Shown one piece after another: positions 1 through 9,130 of a stretch of DNA of 64,000 nt (its first letter is position 1; each line of letters begins with the position of its first letter). Source of the stretch: Zunongwangia profunda SM-A87 (GTDB taxonomy: Bacteria; Bacteroidota; Bacteroidia; Flavobacteriales; Flavobacteriaceae); assembly GCF_000023465.1 (NCBI RefSeq), contig NC_014041.1, positions 3,788,001-3,852,000 on the forward strand, given 5' to 3'. The translations under genes and the position numbers were made by a program. Under the pieces are notes generated by a model. The model did no database searches. It was not told the origin of the DNA and saw nothing but the letters and a program-made list of their open reading frames with translations.

Positions 1-289
1 TTTTATCTGAGCCAGTATCCCCTGGAGCACTTCCTTTATCCGCATCGTCTGATGGGATACTAAAGACTCCCGAAAAAGAAAAAGAATGCTGACTATAATC
101 TTGTAGATGCGAGTAAGAAGCTACTATTGCCTTATTAACATTGGCTCCCTGAAAATAACCACTTCCAGTAGTAGCCTGCCCCTCTGGTTTTACCTCTAAA
201 TAATCATCTGTACACGAAACCACTGTCATCGCAGAAACTACGAAAACAACTTTGGCTAAAATTTTATAATGAGTTCTCAAATTTTTCAT
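1..289 (-). CDS. SusD/RagB-family outer-membrane lipoprotein (N-terminal part, runs off the window)
   Basis: The start codon is at 289-287 on the minus strand and about 96 residues are visible before the window edge. The N-terminus has a signal peptide ending in the lipobox VVSC, followed by TDDYLEVKP, a typical start of a mature SusD protein. SusD lipoproteins sit on the cell surface and capture glycans or other nutrients for the partner TonB-dependent transporter. The gene starts only 12 bases after the susC-like gene upstream of it, so the two are almost certainly co-transcribed. The substrate cannot be told because most of the protein lies outside the window. Confidence 0.85.
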   Translation of the reverse strand, partial: MKNLRTHYKILAKVVFVVSAMTVVSCTDDYLEVKPEGQATTGSGYFQGANVNKAIVASYSHLQDYSQHSFSFSGVFSIPSDDADKGSAPGDTGSDK

Positions 290-301
290 AGTTTAATGTT
301 T

Positions 302-3300
302 TTAAAAATCAATATTTAATCCAAGTAAGAACTTACCAGTTGTAGGATAAGCATTTAGTTCTAACCCACTGTCCAATACTCCTCTAGGAAGTTCAGGGTT
401 AAATCCACTGTATTTAGTAAAAGTTAGCGGGTTTTGGGCTACAGCATAAATTCTCAAACGGGATAAATTTATATATTCTACAATTTTATCACTGAAGTTA
501 TAACCTAACGTAATATTGTTTACTCTAAGGAAATCACCATCTTCTAAATAATAATCAGATGGAAGTGGTACTTCGTTAAAAGCTCTTGGACCTGCAGAGG
601 CCTCAGTTGGCACTACATTACGTTCTGCAAATAAATCGGCATCGATGTTTTCACCACTAAAGCGCTGTGCTCTTAAACCATTAAATACTTTATTCCCAAC
701 ATTACCAAATAATGAAGTAGAAAAATCTACTTGCTTATAGGTAAATCCAAGATTAATACCATAATAAAAATCTGGTTGGTACGATCCCATATATTGTCTG
801 TCGGCCTGGGAAATTGTTCCATCACCATTAGTATCTACATATCTAAAATCACCAACAGAAGCAGCAGGCTGTGCACTATTACCTATTTCTTCCTGAGATT
901 CAAAAATACCATCAGTTTTATAAAGCCAAAAAGTTCCTAATTGATTTCCCTCTACAGTTCTGGTAACTATTTTCCCATTTTGTAAATCTCCACTATCAAT
1001 AAAAGGAGTTGCATTTGCTACAACAGGATTAATTTTGGTAAGTTCATTTTCGTTCTTAGTAATATTGAAACCAATATTATAGCTAAAATCACCGCTTTCT
1101 GATTCATCCGACCAATTTAAACCAAATTCTATACCTTTATTTTCAATACTTCCTGCATTGGTTACGAAGTTATCATCACCTGAAGTTTGTGGTAGCGCTA
1201 AAGGAAAAAGAATATCTTCAGTAGTCTTCTTATAATAAGTTACTTCCCCTCTCAACTTACCTTGGATTAATCCAAACTCAACACCTAGGTCCAATTCTTT
1301 TGTAGTTTCCCATTTAAGGTTTTCATCATATTGCTGAATAGACGATCCTCCAATGGCTACACCAGATGGAAAAGGATATGCTGAAAAATCTATTAGCTGA
1401 AGGAATAAACCAGAATTTATACGATCATTTCCTACTAAACCATAACTACCTCTAACTTTTAAATTGCTAATGAAATTTTGATTGCTGAAGAAATTTTCAT
1501 TATCAATATTCCAAGCAACACCAAAAGATGGGTAGTATTTTATACGCTGAGATTCTGCAAATTTTGATGACCCTTCTCTACGTATGGTGGCGTTAAAAAC
1601 ATAGCGTTTATCAAAATTATATAGTAATCGCGAGAAATAAGCAAGACGCGTGGACTTGTCACCACTATTTTCAACTTTTTGTCCTTCTTGCTCTCCAACA
1701 TTCAAATACAAAAGATTATCCGATGGTGGCACTCCTCTTCTTGAACCTTGTAAAAACTCTGAAGAGAAACGCTCTGCTGTTAATCCTAATGTTAGATTTA
1801 TATCATGCTTTCCAAACTTCTTATCGAAAGTTAAAAAGTTATCCCAGTTAAAACGCTCTTCATCTACATCGCGAACAGTTAATTGCTGATTTTGATTATT
1901 TATCTGGACTCCACTTTCATTTTCCACATTATAGCTTGCACCATAAGATCTAATCTTTTGTCTTAAAACATTAACCCCTAAACTAGAGCGGAAAGACAAC
2001 CAATCTACAACATCAAGCTCCCCCCAAACATTACCAAGAATCCTAACCTGCTCATTTACAGATTGATTATTCTCAATTTCTGCTATTGGATTTCCAACAT
2101 TATTTAAGTTAGTAGTTTGATAATTACCCTGAGCATTTCTTACTGATAAAAAAGGTGCTTGTTTATATGCACTAGTAAAAGCACCGTAAGGAACACCATC
2201 TATTGCATAAGCCGATGTTGAAGGCGCAAAACCTCTCTCTCTAGCCAAGCTCAAATTGTGCCCTATACGCAAATTTTCATCGAGGTGATATGTATTATTT
2301 AAACGAACTGTTAAACGCTCGTATTTATTATTTTTTAAAATTCCCTCTTCATCCATATAATTGGTAGAAACAAAATAATCGATATCGTCTTTACTCCCTG
2401 AAACAGATAAATTATAGTTCTGGAAAAATCCATCTCTTGTAATTTCATCCATCCAGTTGGTCGTCTTTAAATTACCAATTTCAGCTTCACTAAAAGCCGG
2501 ATCATTGCCTCCTCTTACTAAAGCCTCATTGGTATATCTTGCGTATTCCTGAGCATTAGCCATATCTACTCCATTTACAAGAGTATTTATACCCGTCTTA
2601 GTGGAAAGAGAGATGTTCATTTTTCCCTTACCTGATTTCGTGGTGATTAAAACGACACCATTTGCCCCTCTCGCACCATAAATGGCCGTTGAAGAAGCGT
2701 CTTTTAAAACGTCAAAACTTTCGATGTCTGAGTTTGCTATACCACTGATATCTTGTGTAATTACACCATCAACAACATATAATGGATCTGCACCTCCAAG
2801 AACAGAAATCGACCCTCTAATCCTTACATTACCCACGGATCCTGGCGATCCGTCATTGATTACCTGAACTCCGGCAAGTTTACCTTGAGCGGCCTGCAGT
2901 GCTGAAGTCGTTGGTGAGTCATTGATTTCTTCTCCTTTAAGGTTACTTATAGTTCCCGCAAGATCACGAGATTCAGCCTTACCATAACCAATAACAACGA
3001 CCTCGCTCAATGCGGCAGCTTCTTCCTGCAATGTAATGTTGTATTCATTTGAAGAACCAACAGTAATCTCTTTAGGTTGAAACCCTAAAAAGGTAACCTT
3101 AAAAATATCGCCTTCTTCAACACCTTCTAACGTGTAATTACCGTCGAAATCTGTTACGGTAAAAATTTCTTTACCCTGAACTTTTAATTGTGCACCAGGT
3201 AAAGGTACCGCGGTACTATCGGAAACAGTACCACTAATAGTTTTGGTCTCTTGTGCCATACCTATATAGGATAGAAGCATGACAAAAACAGTAATTAATT

Positions 3301-3310
3301 TAAATTTCAT
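302..3310 (-). CDS. SusC/RagA-family TonB-dependent outer-membrane transporter
   Basis: The product is 1002 residues, the normal length for the family. It has a signal peptide ending near MAQE, a carboxypeptidase-regulatory-like beta domain at about residues 23-95, a plug domain at about 105-225 with the typical stretch DVLKDASSTAIYGARGANG, and a long beta-barrel ending in LGLNIDF with a terminal Phe. Such proteins form the pore that imports the ligand captured by SusD, powered by TonB. It has no N-terminal STN domain, so FecR-type anti-sigma signalling is not expected; control more likely comes from the large regulator gene just upstream (3534-6302). Substrate unknown. Confidence 0.95.
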   Translation of the reverse strand: MKFKLITVFVMLLSYIGMAQETKTISGTVSDSTAVPLPGAQLKVQGKEIFTVTDFDGNYTLEGVEEGDIFKVTFLGFQPKEITVGSSNEYNITLQEEAAALSEVVVIGYGKAESRDLAGTISNLKGEEINDSPTTSALQAAQGKLAGVQVINDGSPGSVGNVRIRGSISVLGGADPLYVVDGVITQDISGIANSDIESFDVLKDASSTAIYGARGANGVVLITTKSGKGKMNISLSTKTGINTLVNGVDMANAQEYARYTNEALVRGGNDPAFSEAEIGNLKTTNWMDEITRDGFFQNYNLSVSGSKDDIDYFVSTNYMDEEGILKNNKYERLTVRLNNTYHLDENLRIGHNLSLARERGFAPSTSAYAIDGVPYGAFTSAYKQAPFLSVRNAQGNYQTTNLNNVGNPIAEIENNQSVNEQVRILGNVWGELDVVDWLSFRSSLGVNVLRQKIRSYGASYNVENESGVQINNQNQQLTVRDVDEERFNWDNFLTFDKKFGKHDINLTLGLTAERFSSEFLQGSRRGVPPSDNLLYLNVGEQEGQKVENSGDKSTRLAYFSRLLYNFDKRYVFNATIRREGSSKFAESQRIKYYPSFGVAWNIDNENFFSNQNFISNLKVRGSYGLVGNDRINSGLFLQLIDFSAYPFPSGVAIGGSSIQQYDENLKWETTKELDLGVEFGLIQGKLRGEVTYYKKTTEDILFPLALPQTSGDDNFVTNAGSIENKGIEFGLNWSDESESGDFSYNIGFNITKNENELTKINPVVANATPFIDSGDLQNGKIVTRTVEGNQLGTFWLYKTDGIFESQEEIGNSAQPAASVGDFRYVDTNGDGTISQADRQYMGSYQPDFYYGINLGFTYKQVDFSTSLFGNVGNKVFNGLRAQRFSGENIDADLFAERNVVPTEASAGPRAFNEVPLPSDYYLEDGDFLRVNNITLGYNFSDKIVEYINLSRLRIYAVAQNPLTFTKYSGFNPELPRGVLDSGLELNAYPTTGKFLLGLNIDF

Positions 3311-3370
3311 ACAGTTTAGTATTTACTTAATTTTAGCGAAATATACAGGTAGATTGTATTTTAACGCAAA

Positions 3371-3498
3371 CGATATAGTACACATCCTATACATCAATTA
3401 AAAAGAAGATTTAAAAAACTTATTATCAGTTATTTAAAAAATATTTGAAGTAAAATAAAATACCGTAAAAATGACTATGATGTAGTATTGATGTAGTA
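3371..3498 (-). promoter_or_regulatory. Putative operator region upstream of the susC-like gene (tandem TACTACATCA repeats)
   Basis: Between the regulator gene and susC the minus strand carries two exact copies of TACTACATCA at 3498-3489 and 3487-3478, spaced 11 bases apart start to start, about one helical turn. A related copy, TACTATATCG, lies at 3380-3371. Tandem repeats at helical spacing upstream of a transporter gene and next to a regulator with a LuxR-type DNA-binding domain suggest binding sites. That link is inference; no promoter element was clearly recognised. Confidence 0.4.
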
Positions 3499-3533
3499 CT
3501 AAATTCTAAGAAATGACGGTTTTTTTTAAAATT

Positions 3534-6302
3534 TTAGAATTTCTTAATAAGAAAATTTGTCAGATTCTCGGTTTTATCCAAATCCATTTTTTTACGAAGA
3601 CGGTAACGATGAACTTCCACTCCCCGAACAGAAATCCCCATTAGTGGTGCAATTTCTTTTGAAGTAAGATTCATTCTAAGGTACGAACAAAGTTTTAAAT
3701 CTTTGCTTGTTAAATTGGGATAGGCATCTAAAACATCTTTGAAAAAATCTTCATGGATTTCATTAAAATTAGTTTCGAAGACCTGCCATTCATCTTTGCT
3801 TTTTACGGCACCATTAATCTTATTCATAATATGTTTTAAGCGATATTCATTAATTTTGGCTTTATCTTTATTGAGCTCCCCCTGAATTTCCATCAACACT
3901 TCATTTTTCTTTGCGGCCATCATGGTAGTGTTAGCAAGTTCTTTTCGTTTCATATCAATTTCATCCATAAGGCGTTCCCGCTCTAAACGGACTATGCGTT
4001 CTTTATGCTCTTTTTCAAATTTTTGCTCAATAATCAGTTGATGTTTTTTCAGTCGTCTTCGGTTATACAGAAAAATTAGCCCTACTCCACTAATGAACAA
4101 TAGCATATAGATTCCCTTCATCCAAAAAGACAAATACCATGGTGGTAATACTGTAAATTCAAATGTTTTAAAGTCTTTGCCATTGGTGCCAAAAGGATAT
4201 ATTTCAAGACTATAATCTCCATAATCTAAGTTCTGAAAAATCAACTCTCCATTTTCTACAATCCCGCTAACGGTATCATTACCCACCAAACGATAAGCGA
4301 TATTTCTAGAATCTGAAAATGGAAGCCCCAAATCCAAAGTAACCAAACTGGCATGCTTATGTGGAATATTTGGTTTTTCCATCAAGCTATATGTCTTATT
4401 TGCATCTTGAAAGCCGGCAACAAAAGGTTCTGCTATAAATAATTGATGCTGTTCTTTCATTAATGCAGCCAGATCTACACGGGCAAAACCATCTTTAAGA
4501 CATATATAGTAAATAGAGTCTGAAACCGCAGTCATCTGCTCATATCCCTTCACTAAGCGATTTTCAAGACGCCAGGCAGGTAAGCTAAACTCTTGATCCT
4601 TTAAATTTGTAAAAAATAGATCATCACTCTGAGTATTTATAAACCAGTACTTACTATCATGCTCTTCAAGAAGTTTAAATCCTTTTAAATCTCGAAGTTC
4701 TTCAAAAACTTCGAGACGATCTTTAAATACATTATAGCGGTACCAGTTTTGATTAGAGTACACAGCGATTTGATTGTTAATACTATAAATCTGAGAATTA
4801 AAATGTTTCAAGCTATCTAAGCTTGGGACATCCTGTACTCGAACTGCTTTATTGAGTTTCTCTGAAAACTGAACTCTATAAATTCCTTCGTAAGGATGGG
4901 CTGCCCATAAAACATTCTCATTCTCAAAAACCATTTTCTTAACCGGGAAGCCTATATTATCAATCTTATAGAACGAAGAATCGGTTACCACACCAATCCC
5001 GGTATAAGTACCTACCAAAATCTGATTTTTTGGCGACAATGTGGTATGAAAACTTCCGGTAGAATTGTCCAAAATTTTAAGTTTATTATTTAAAATCTCA
5101 AAAGTTGAAGAATTACTATTACTGATAACCTTATCCCCAATCTTCGCCAAATTCCAGGAATGTCCTTCTCCACCTTCTATCAAACGCAATCCCGACTCAT
5201 CTAAAAAATAAACCCCGGTATTACTAGCCAGGTATATCTTATTTGATTCTTTAATTAAATCGTAAACAGCTCCCAGTTCCCCCGTGGTATTTGTATAAAA
5301 TTTAATAGGGGAATCTATATCCATTCTGTCTATACCATTATCTAAGCCCAGCCATAATTGACCTTTAAAAACATCTAAAGCCAGAACAGTATTATTTTGC
5401 AAGCCGTTGGATCTGTTAAACACCTGGATTCCTTCGTTATTTCTATTCCATTTTAGAAAACCATTTTTTAAAGTTCCGATGATAAGATTCTCATGATCGA
5501 GACTTAAAATTTTATTTAATTCAGATTTTTCGATAGCATCATTAAGGTTACCTGGCATTAAATTGAATTCATCATTCTTTTTATCTAAATAAAAAATTTG
5601 TTCTCTGGTACCCGCAATTAATTGATCGTTATGGACCTCTAAATCAGCGATAGTATTCCCAGTCAATTTTGAGGAAGGCTCAAAAAATTGTAGTTTATCA
5701 GCATGGTTTAAAAAAAAGATTCCATCTCGACCTTTAGCTACCCAAAGCTTATTTTGAAAAACCTTCATCCCTGTAAAAACACCGTTGGAAATTTTGATTA
5801 TTTTATCCCCATCGTACTTATACAAAGCTCCAAAAGATCGAAAATAAATACTGTCGTTATAGGCCATGATTCCCCAAAACTCCTCGTCCCCTAACGCTAT
5901 ATCCTTAAATAAAGGATTTAAGGAATGATATGAATATCCCCCCATATCATTTCTTTCCCAATACCCGAATTCTCGATAAGATCCTGTAAAAATTTTGCCT
6001 TTATAAGCATAGACTGAACGAATAATGGCACCAGAATTTAAACTGAATAATTTCCAGGTCTGTCCGTTAAAAATTAACAGGCCTCTATTGTTTGCAACGT
6101 AAATCATACCCGTTTCATCTATAGAAATATCCCAATTTTGGCTGGCAGCATCATAGGCTATAGATGAATAGTTTTGTATAGGTGGATTTAGTTGTTGAGC
6201 AGTAGAACAAAAAGAATGAAAAATACTAATTATTAGTACGATACAGCAAATAGTACTTCTAATATAGAAACCATTTGTGCAGGTAAAAAATTTTGCTTTC
6301 AT
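3534..6302 (-). CDS. Membrane-anchored beta-propeller sensor with C-terminal LuxR-type helix-turn-helix
   Basis: The product is 922 residues. A signal-anchor lies at about 15-36, followed by a long region of two-component-regulator-propeller-like repeats (phrases such as GIMYVANNRGLLIFNG and GLDNGIDRMD), then a Y_Y_Y-type beta domain near 650-720. A membrane span lies near 728-750, a charged coiled coil at about 755-830, and a LuxR/GerE-like HTH at about 865-915 (LTSKEIAPLMGISVRGVEVHR). There is no histidine kinase or receiver domain, so sensing outside and DNA binding inside would be in one chain. Its position just upstream of the susC/susD pair suggests it senses that system's substrate and controls its transcription. 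Function is inferred from architecture. Confidence 0.8.
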   Translation of the reverse strand: MKAKFFTCTNGFYIRSTICCIVLIISIFHSFCSTAQQLNPPIQNYSSIAYDAASQNWDISIDETGMIYVANNRGLLIFNGQTWKLFSLNSGAIIRSVYAYKGKIFTGSYREFGYWERNDMGGYSYHSLNPLFKDIALGDEEFWGIMAYNDSIYFRSFGALYKYDGDKIIKISNGVFTGMKVFQNKLWVAKGRDGIFFLNHADKLQFFEPSSKLTGNTIADLEVHNDQLIAGTREQIFYLDKKNDEFNLMPGNLNDAIEKSELNKILSLDHENLIIGTLKNGFLKWNRNNEGIQVFNRSNGLQNNTVLALDVFKGQLWLGLDNGIDRMDIDSPIKFYTNTTGELGAVYDLIKESNKIYLASNTGVYFLDESGLRLIEGGEGHSWNLAKIGDKVISNSNSSTFEILNNKLKILDNSTGSFHTTLSPKNQILVGTYTGIGVVTDSSFYKIDNIGFPVKKMVFENENVLWAAHPYEGIYRVQFSEKLNKAVRVQDVPSLDSLKHFNSQIYSINNQIAVYSNQNWYRYNVFKDRLEVFEELRDLKGFKLLEEHDSKYWFINTQSDDLFFTNLKDQEFSLPAWRLENRLVKGYEQMTAVSDSIYYICLKDGFARVDLAALMKEQHQLFIAEPFVAGFQDANKTYSLMEKPNIPHKHASLVTLDLGLPFSDSRNIAYRLVGNDTVSGIVENGELIFQNLDYGDYSLEIYPFGTNGKDFKTFEFTVLPPWYLSFWMKGIYMLLFISGVGLIFLYNRRRLKKHQLIIEQKFEKEHKERIVRLERERLMDEIDMKRKELANTTMMAAKKNEVLMEIQGELNKDKAKINEYRLKHIMNKINGAVKSKDEWQVFETNFNEIHEDFFKDVLDAYPNLTSKDLKLCSYLRMNLTSKEIAPLMGISVRGVEVHRYRLRKKMDLDKTENLTNFLIKKF

Positions 6303-6396
6303 ACTTCAAAAATACAATATTTTATTACTTCTGAAATCATTCTTATAAAAACTCAAGTTTAATATTGGATTTAATCCGTTTTATAGGAATATTTCC

Positions 6397-6404
6397 TATT
6401 TTTG
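6397..6404 (+). promoter_or_regulatory. Bacteroidota-type -7 box before the radical SAM gene
   Basis: TATTTTTG fits the TAnnTTTG consensus of Bacteroidota housekeeping promoters. It would place the transcription start near 6411, just upstream of the ATG at 6423. No TTG at the right distance was found for the -33 element, so the call is moderate. The box overlaps the in-frame TTG at 6402, which argues against that codon being the start. Confidence 0.4.
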
Positions 6405-6422
6405 AAGAAATTGATTTTTGGA

Positions 6423-7694
6423 ATGAATTACGATAGAATAAAAGAAAAACTAGAAATTCTGGCCGATGCTGCAAAATATGATGTCTCTTGCTCAAGTAGT
6501 GGCAGCAACCGAAAAAATAAGAATAATGGTCTTGGAGATTCTTCCGGTATGGGTATTTGCCACAGCTATAGCGAAGATGGACGCTGCATTTCACTCTTAA
6601 AAATATTACTGACGAATCATTGTATTTATGATTGTGCTTACTGTGTAACTAGAAGAACTAATGATATTAAGCGGGCTGCCTTTAAAGTACAGGAAGTAGT
6701 AGACCTGACCATAAATTTTTATCGCCGCAATTATATAGAAGGACTTTTTTTAAGCTCTGGTATTTTTAAAAATGCCGATTATACGATGGAACGTTTAATC
6801 AAAGTCGCCAAAAAGCTAAGAGAAGAAGAAAATTTTAATGGCTATATTCATTTAAAATCGATTCCTGGTGCGAGTGATGAACTAATGAGAGAAGCTGGAT
6901 TATACGCAGATCGCCTAAGCGTTAATATAGAAGTTCCTACAGTATCAGGTTTAAAGCTGCTGGCTCCGGAAAAAAAGCATGAAGATTTCACAAAACCAAT
7001 GGAGAAGGTTAAAAATGAAATTATTCAGTTTAAGCAAGAAAAAAAGTTTCTAAAAAGTACGCCTAAATATGCTCCGGCCGGGCAAAGCACTCAAATGATC
7101 GTAGGAGCCACCGGAGAAAGCGATAGGGATATTATGTACTCTGCCAATTATTATTATAAGCAATATAATATGAAAAGGGTATATTACTCTGGCTACGTTC
7201 CCATTTCTACAGATCCAAGGCTTCCTTCTATTACCTCACAGGTACCAATGCTACGGGAAAATAGATTATACCAAACAGATTGGCTATTACGATTTTATGG
7301 TTTTGATATTCGGGAATTGCTTAATAACCACCATCCAAACCTTGATTTAGATATCGATCCTAAATTAAGCTGGGCCCTTAGGAATCAGCATTTATTTCCC
7401 ATCAATATCAATTTAGCAGATAAAACTATGCTGGCCAGAGTGCCTGGTTTAGGAATGCGATCAGTTCATAAAATCATCCAGGCAAGAAAATATAGAAACT
7501 TGAATTGGGAACATTTAAAAGCCATTGGTGTCGCTTTAAATCGCGCTAAATACTTTATCGTTTGTAATTCCAGGTTATGGGAGAAGAAAGACTGGACTGC
7601 AGATCAGATAAAATCAAAAATATTAAAAACAAGCTCCGGAAAATTCAGGAAAGATTATTCAAACCAATTAAACCTGTTTGAACATGCCGTCTAG
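6423..7694 (+). CDS. Putative DNA modification/repair radical SAM protein (TIGR03916-like)
   Basis: The product is about 423 residues. It has a radical SAM cluster motif C-x3-C-x2-C in NHCIYDCAYCVTRR near residue 70, and a C-terminal helix-hairpin-helix DNA-binding segment around LARVPGLGMRSVHKI. The start KLEILADAAKYDVSC is characteristic of a family that occurs next to DUF4130/uracil-DNA-glycosylase-like genes, as here. The ATG at 6423 was chosen over an upstream in-frame TTG at 6402 because the family begins there and a promoter-like box overlaps the TTG. The stop overlaps the start of the next gene by 11 bases, so they form an operon. The reaction is not known; a role in DNA is inferred from the HhH domain and partner. 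Confidence 0.85.
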   Translation: MNYDRIKEKLEILADAAKYDVSCSSSGSNRKNKNNGLGDSSGMGICHSYSEDGRCISLLKILLTNHCIYDCAYCVTRRTNDIKRAAFKVQEVVDLTINFYRRNYIEGLFLSSGIFKNADYTMERLIKVAKKLREEENFNGYIHLKSIPGASDELMREAGLYADRLSVNIEVPTVSGLKLLAPEKKHEDFTKPMEKVKNEIIQFKQEKKFLKSTPKYAPAGQSTQMIVGATGESDRDIMYSANYYYKQYNMKRVYYSGYVPISTDPRLPSITSQVPMLRENRLYQTDWLLRFYGFDIRELLNNHHPNLDLDIDPKLSWALRNQHLFPININLADKTMLARVPGLGMRSVHKIIQARKYRNLNWEHLKAIGVALNRAKYFIVCNSRLWEKKDWTADQIKSKILKTSSGKFRKDYSNQLNLFEHAV

Positions 7695-8451
7695 AATATT
7701 AATATATGATGGTACCTTTAAAGGGCTACTCACTTGCATCTTCCAGATTTATGAGGAACGCTTAAACGATTTCACAATTCATCCGGAAGGGTATAATCAA
7801 ACCGATTTTTTTGCTAAGCATGAAGTGGTGGTTACAGATTTAGAAAAATCGGCGCGCGTTTTAAAAAGTTTTAAAAATTATACTTCAAAAAAAGCCGTGC
7901 ATCGTATTTATCGTGCCTTTTTATCTGAAATTCCGGGAGTAGAACTTCTAATTGTTGAATTTTTTAGACATGTTTTTAGGCACAAATCAGACCTTTCTGA
8001 TGATTTTTCATACCCACCAGTTCTAAAAATCGCTCAAATAGAAAGAAAAGTAGGAAGAGAAAAGCACCGAATGGAAGCTTTTATAAGATTTGAATTGCTA
8101 AAAGATGGAATTTTTTTCACAAAAGTTGCCCCAGATTTTAACGTTTTACCCTTAATTTTAAAACATTTTAAGAACAGATATGCCGATCAAAAGTGGGTGA
8201 TTTATGATGAAAAACGACAATTTGGACTCTTCTACGATCTAAAAAAAGTAGTCACAATCAGCATAAATTTTGAAAAAAAATCAAAAAACAACCCTGATGT
8301 TCTACATGAAAACGAAATAAGCTTCCAAAAATTATGGAAATCATATTTTGAATCGACTAACATAAAATCACGTAAAAACACCAAATTGCACCTTCAACAT
8401 GTACCAAAGCGTTATTGGAAATATTTAACGGAAAAGACTATATTCATGTAA
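7684..8451 (+). CDS. DUF4130 (TIGR03915-like) DNA-metabolism partner protein
   Basis: The product is about 255 residues, beginning MPSRILIYDGTFKGLLTCIFQIYEE, typical of the family that pairs with the radical SAM/HhH protein upstream. It holds conserved segments EFFRHVFRHK and FIRFELLKDGIFFTKVAPDFNVLPLI and a C-terminal VPKRYWKYLTE. The ATG at 7684 lies inside the end of the preceding gene, indicating translational coupling; an in-frame TTG two codons earlier is less likely. In some bacteria this domain is fused to a uracil-DNA glycosylase domain, which is absent here. Biochemical function is unknown. Confidence 0.82.
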   Translation: MPSRILIYDGTFKGLLTCIFQIYEERLNDFTIHPEGYNQTDFFAKHEVVVTDLEKSARVLKSFKNYTSKKAVHRIYRAFLSEIPGVELLIVEFFRHVFRHKSDLSDDFSYPPVLKIAQIERKVGREKHRMEAFIRFELLKDGIFFTKVAPDFNVLPLILKHFKNRYADQKWVIYDEKRQFGLFYDLKKVVTISINFEKKSKNNPDVLHENEISFQKLWKSYFESTNIKSRKNTKLHLQHVPKRYWKYLTEKTIFM

Positions 8452-8463
8452 TGAAAATTAGTT

Positions 8464-8471
8464 TACATTTG
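8464..8471 (+). promoter_or_regulatory. Bacteroidota-type -7 box before the acidic lipoprotein gene
   Basis: TACATTTG matches TAnnTTTG, 13 bases after the stop of the preceding gene and 28 bases before the ATG at 8500. It suggests that the small lipoprotein gene has its own promoter. No good -33 TTG was seen. Confidence 0.4.
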
Positions 8472-8499
8472 TTCGTTCAACTAATTAAACATTATAACG

Positions 8500-8736
8500 A
8501 TGAAAAAATTATTTTTATTATTTGCTGTAGCAACAATGACGGTTTCTATGTATTCTTGTAGAGAAACTACTGAAGAAAACGCAGAAGAGAACATGGAACA
8601 AATGGGTGAAGACGTAGAGAATAGCGTTGATGAAGCTGCTGATGAAACTGAGGAGGCAATGGATAAAGCTGGCGACAAGATCGAAGAAGCAGGTCAGGAA
8701 GTTGAAGACGAAGTAGAGAACAACGACGACATGTAA
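8500..8736 (+). CDS. Small acidic, Ala/Glu-rich putative lipoprotein
   Basis: The product has 78 residues. A signal peptide with lipobox SMYSC is followed by about 60 residues that are almost entirely Glu, Asp, Ala and a few Lys, with helical repeats of the type EEAMDKAGDKIEEAGQEVEDEVE. The pattern predicts a membrane-tethered amphipathic helix or coiled coil in the periplasm. A Rho-independent terminator follows directly. The next gene encodes a close paralogue, so the pair arose by tandem duplication. No function is recognised. Confidence 0.75.
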   Translation: MKKLFLLFAVATMTVSMYSCRETTEENAEENMEQMGEDVENSVDEAADETEEAMDKAGDKIEEAGQEVEDEVENNDDM

Positions 8737-8762
8737 TTCTCTCTTCCCTCGGGAAAAAATCT

Positions 8763-8791
8763 AAAAGCCACTCGTCGTAGTGGCTTTTTTT
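8763..8791 (+). terminator. Rho-independent terminator after the first acidic lipoprotein gene
   Basis: Inverted repeat AAAAGCCACT / AGTGGCTTTT (8763-8772 and 8779-8788) with a 6-base loop CGTCGT, ending in a run of seven T. Confidence 0.85.
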
Positions 8792-8822
8792 AGCTTAACA
8801 TAAAATCAAAAACTAAATAATC

Positions 8823-9065
8823 ATGAAAAAATTAATCTTATCTGTATTTGTTGTAGCATTCGCTTTTACTTTTCAATCGTGTAGAGAATCCACTGGTGAA
8901 AAAACAGAAGAAGCTGTAGAAGCCATAGGTGAGGATATCGAAAATAATGTAGAGCAGGCTGGTGAAAAAATAGAAGAAGGCGCTAATAAAGTAAAAGAAG
9001 AAGTTGATGAAGAGATTCATGAAACCGATGATGTAAATGGCGAAGAAGCCAATGATGATATATAA
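8823..9065 (+). CDS. Small acidic putative lipoprotein, paralogue of the preceding gene
   Basis: The product has 80 residues with signal peptide and lipobox FQSC, then RESTGEKTEEAVEAIGED and a run of Glu/Lys/Ala helical repeats ending in a very acidic tail. It aligns with the 78-residue protein upstream over its whole length (shared C-RE-T-E, MGED/IGED, EEAG, KIEE). Each gene is followed by its own terminator, so the two can be expressed at different levels. Function is unknown; an envelope-stress or surface-charge role would be guesswork. Confidence 0.75.
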   Translation: MKKLILSVFVVAFAFTFQSCRESTGEKTEEAVEAIGEDIENNVEQAGEKIEEGANKVKEEVDEEIHETDDVNGEEANDDI

Positions 9066-9103
9066 ATTAGCGAGAGCGAATTATATGCCTGTTATAAATA
9101 AAA

Positions 9104-9130
9104 GAGGCTGCAAATTTTGCAGCCTTTTAT
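9104..9130. terminator. Bidirectional terminator between convergent genes
   Basis: GGCTGCAAA / TTTGCAGCC (9106-9114 and 9116-9124), flanked by AAAA-rich sequence on the left and TTTTATTTTTT on the right, lies between the plus-strand lipoprotein and the minus-strand polyprenyl synthase gene. Its right edge overlaps the last bases of the synthase gene. Confidence 0.8.

Noticed and set aside
6402-6422. TTG at 6402 as start of the radical SAM gene
   Set aside because: The TTG overlaps a TATTTTTG promoter-like box, and the family consensus begins at the ATG at 6423.
6343-6594. Minus-strand frame overlapping the start of the radical SAM gene
   Set aside because: It overlaps the conserved N-terminus of a recognised protein and its product has no family features.
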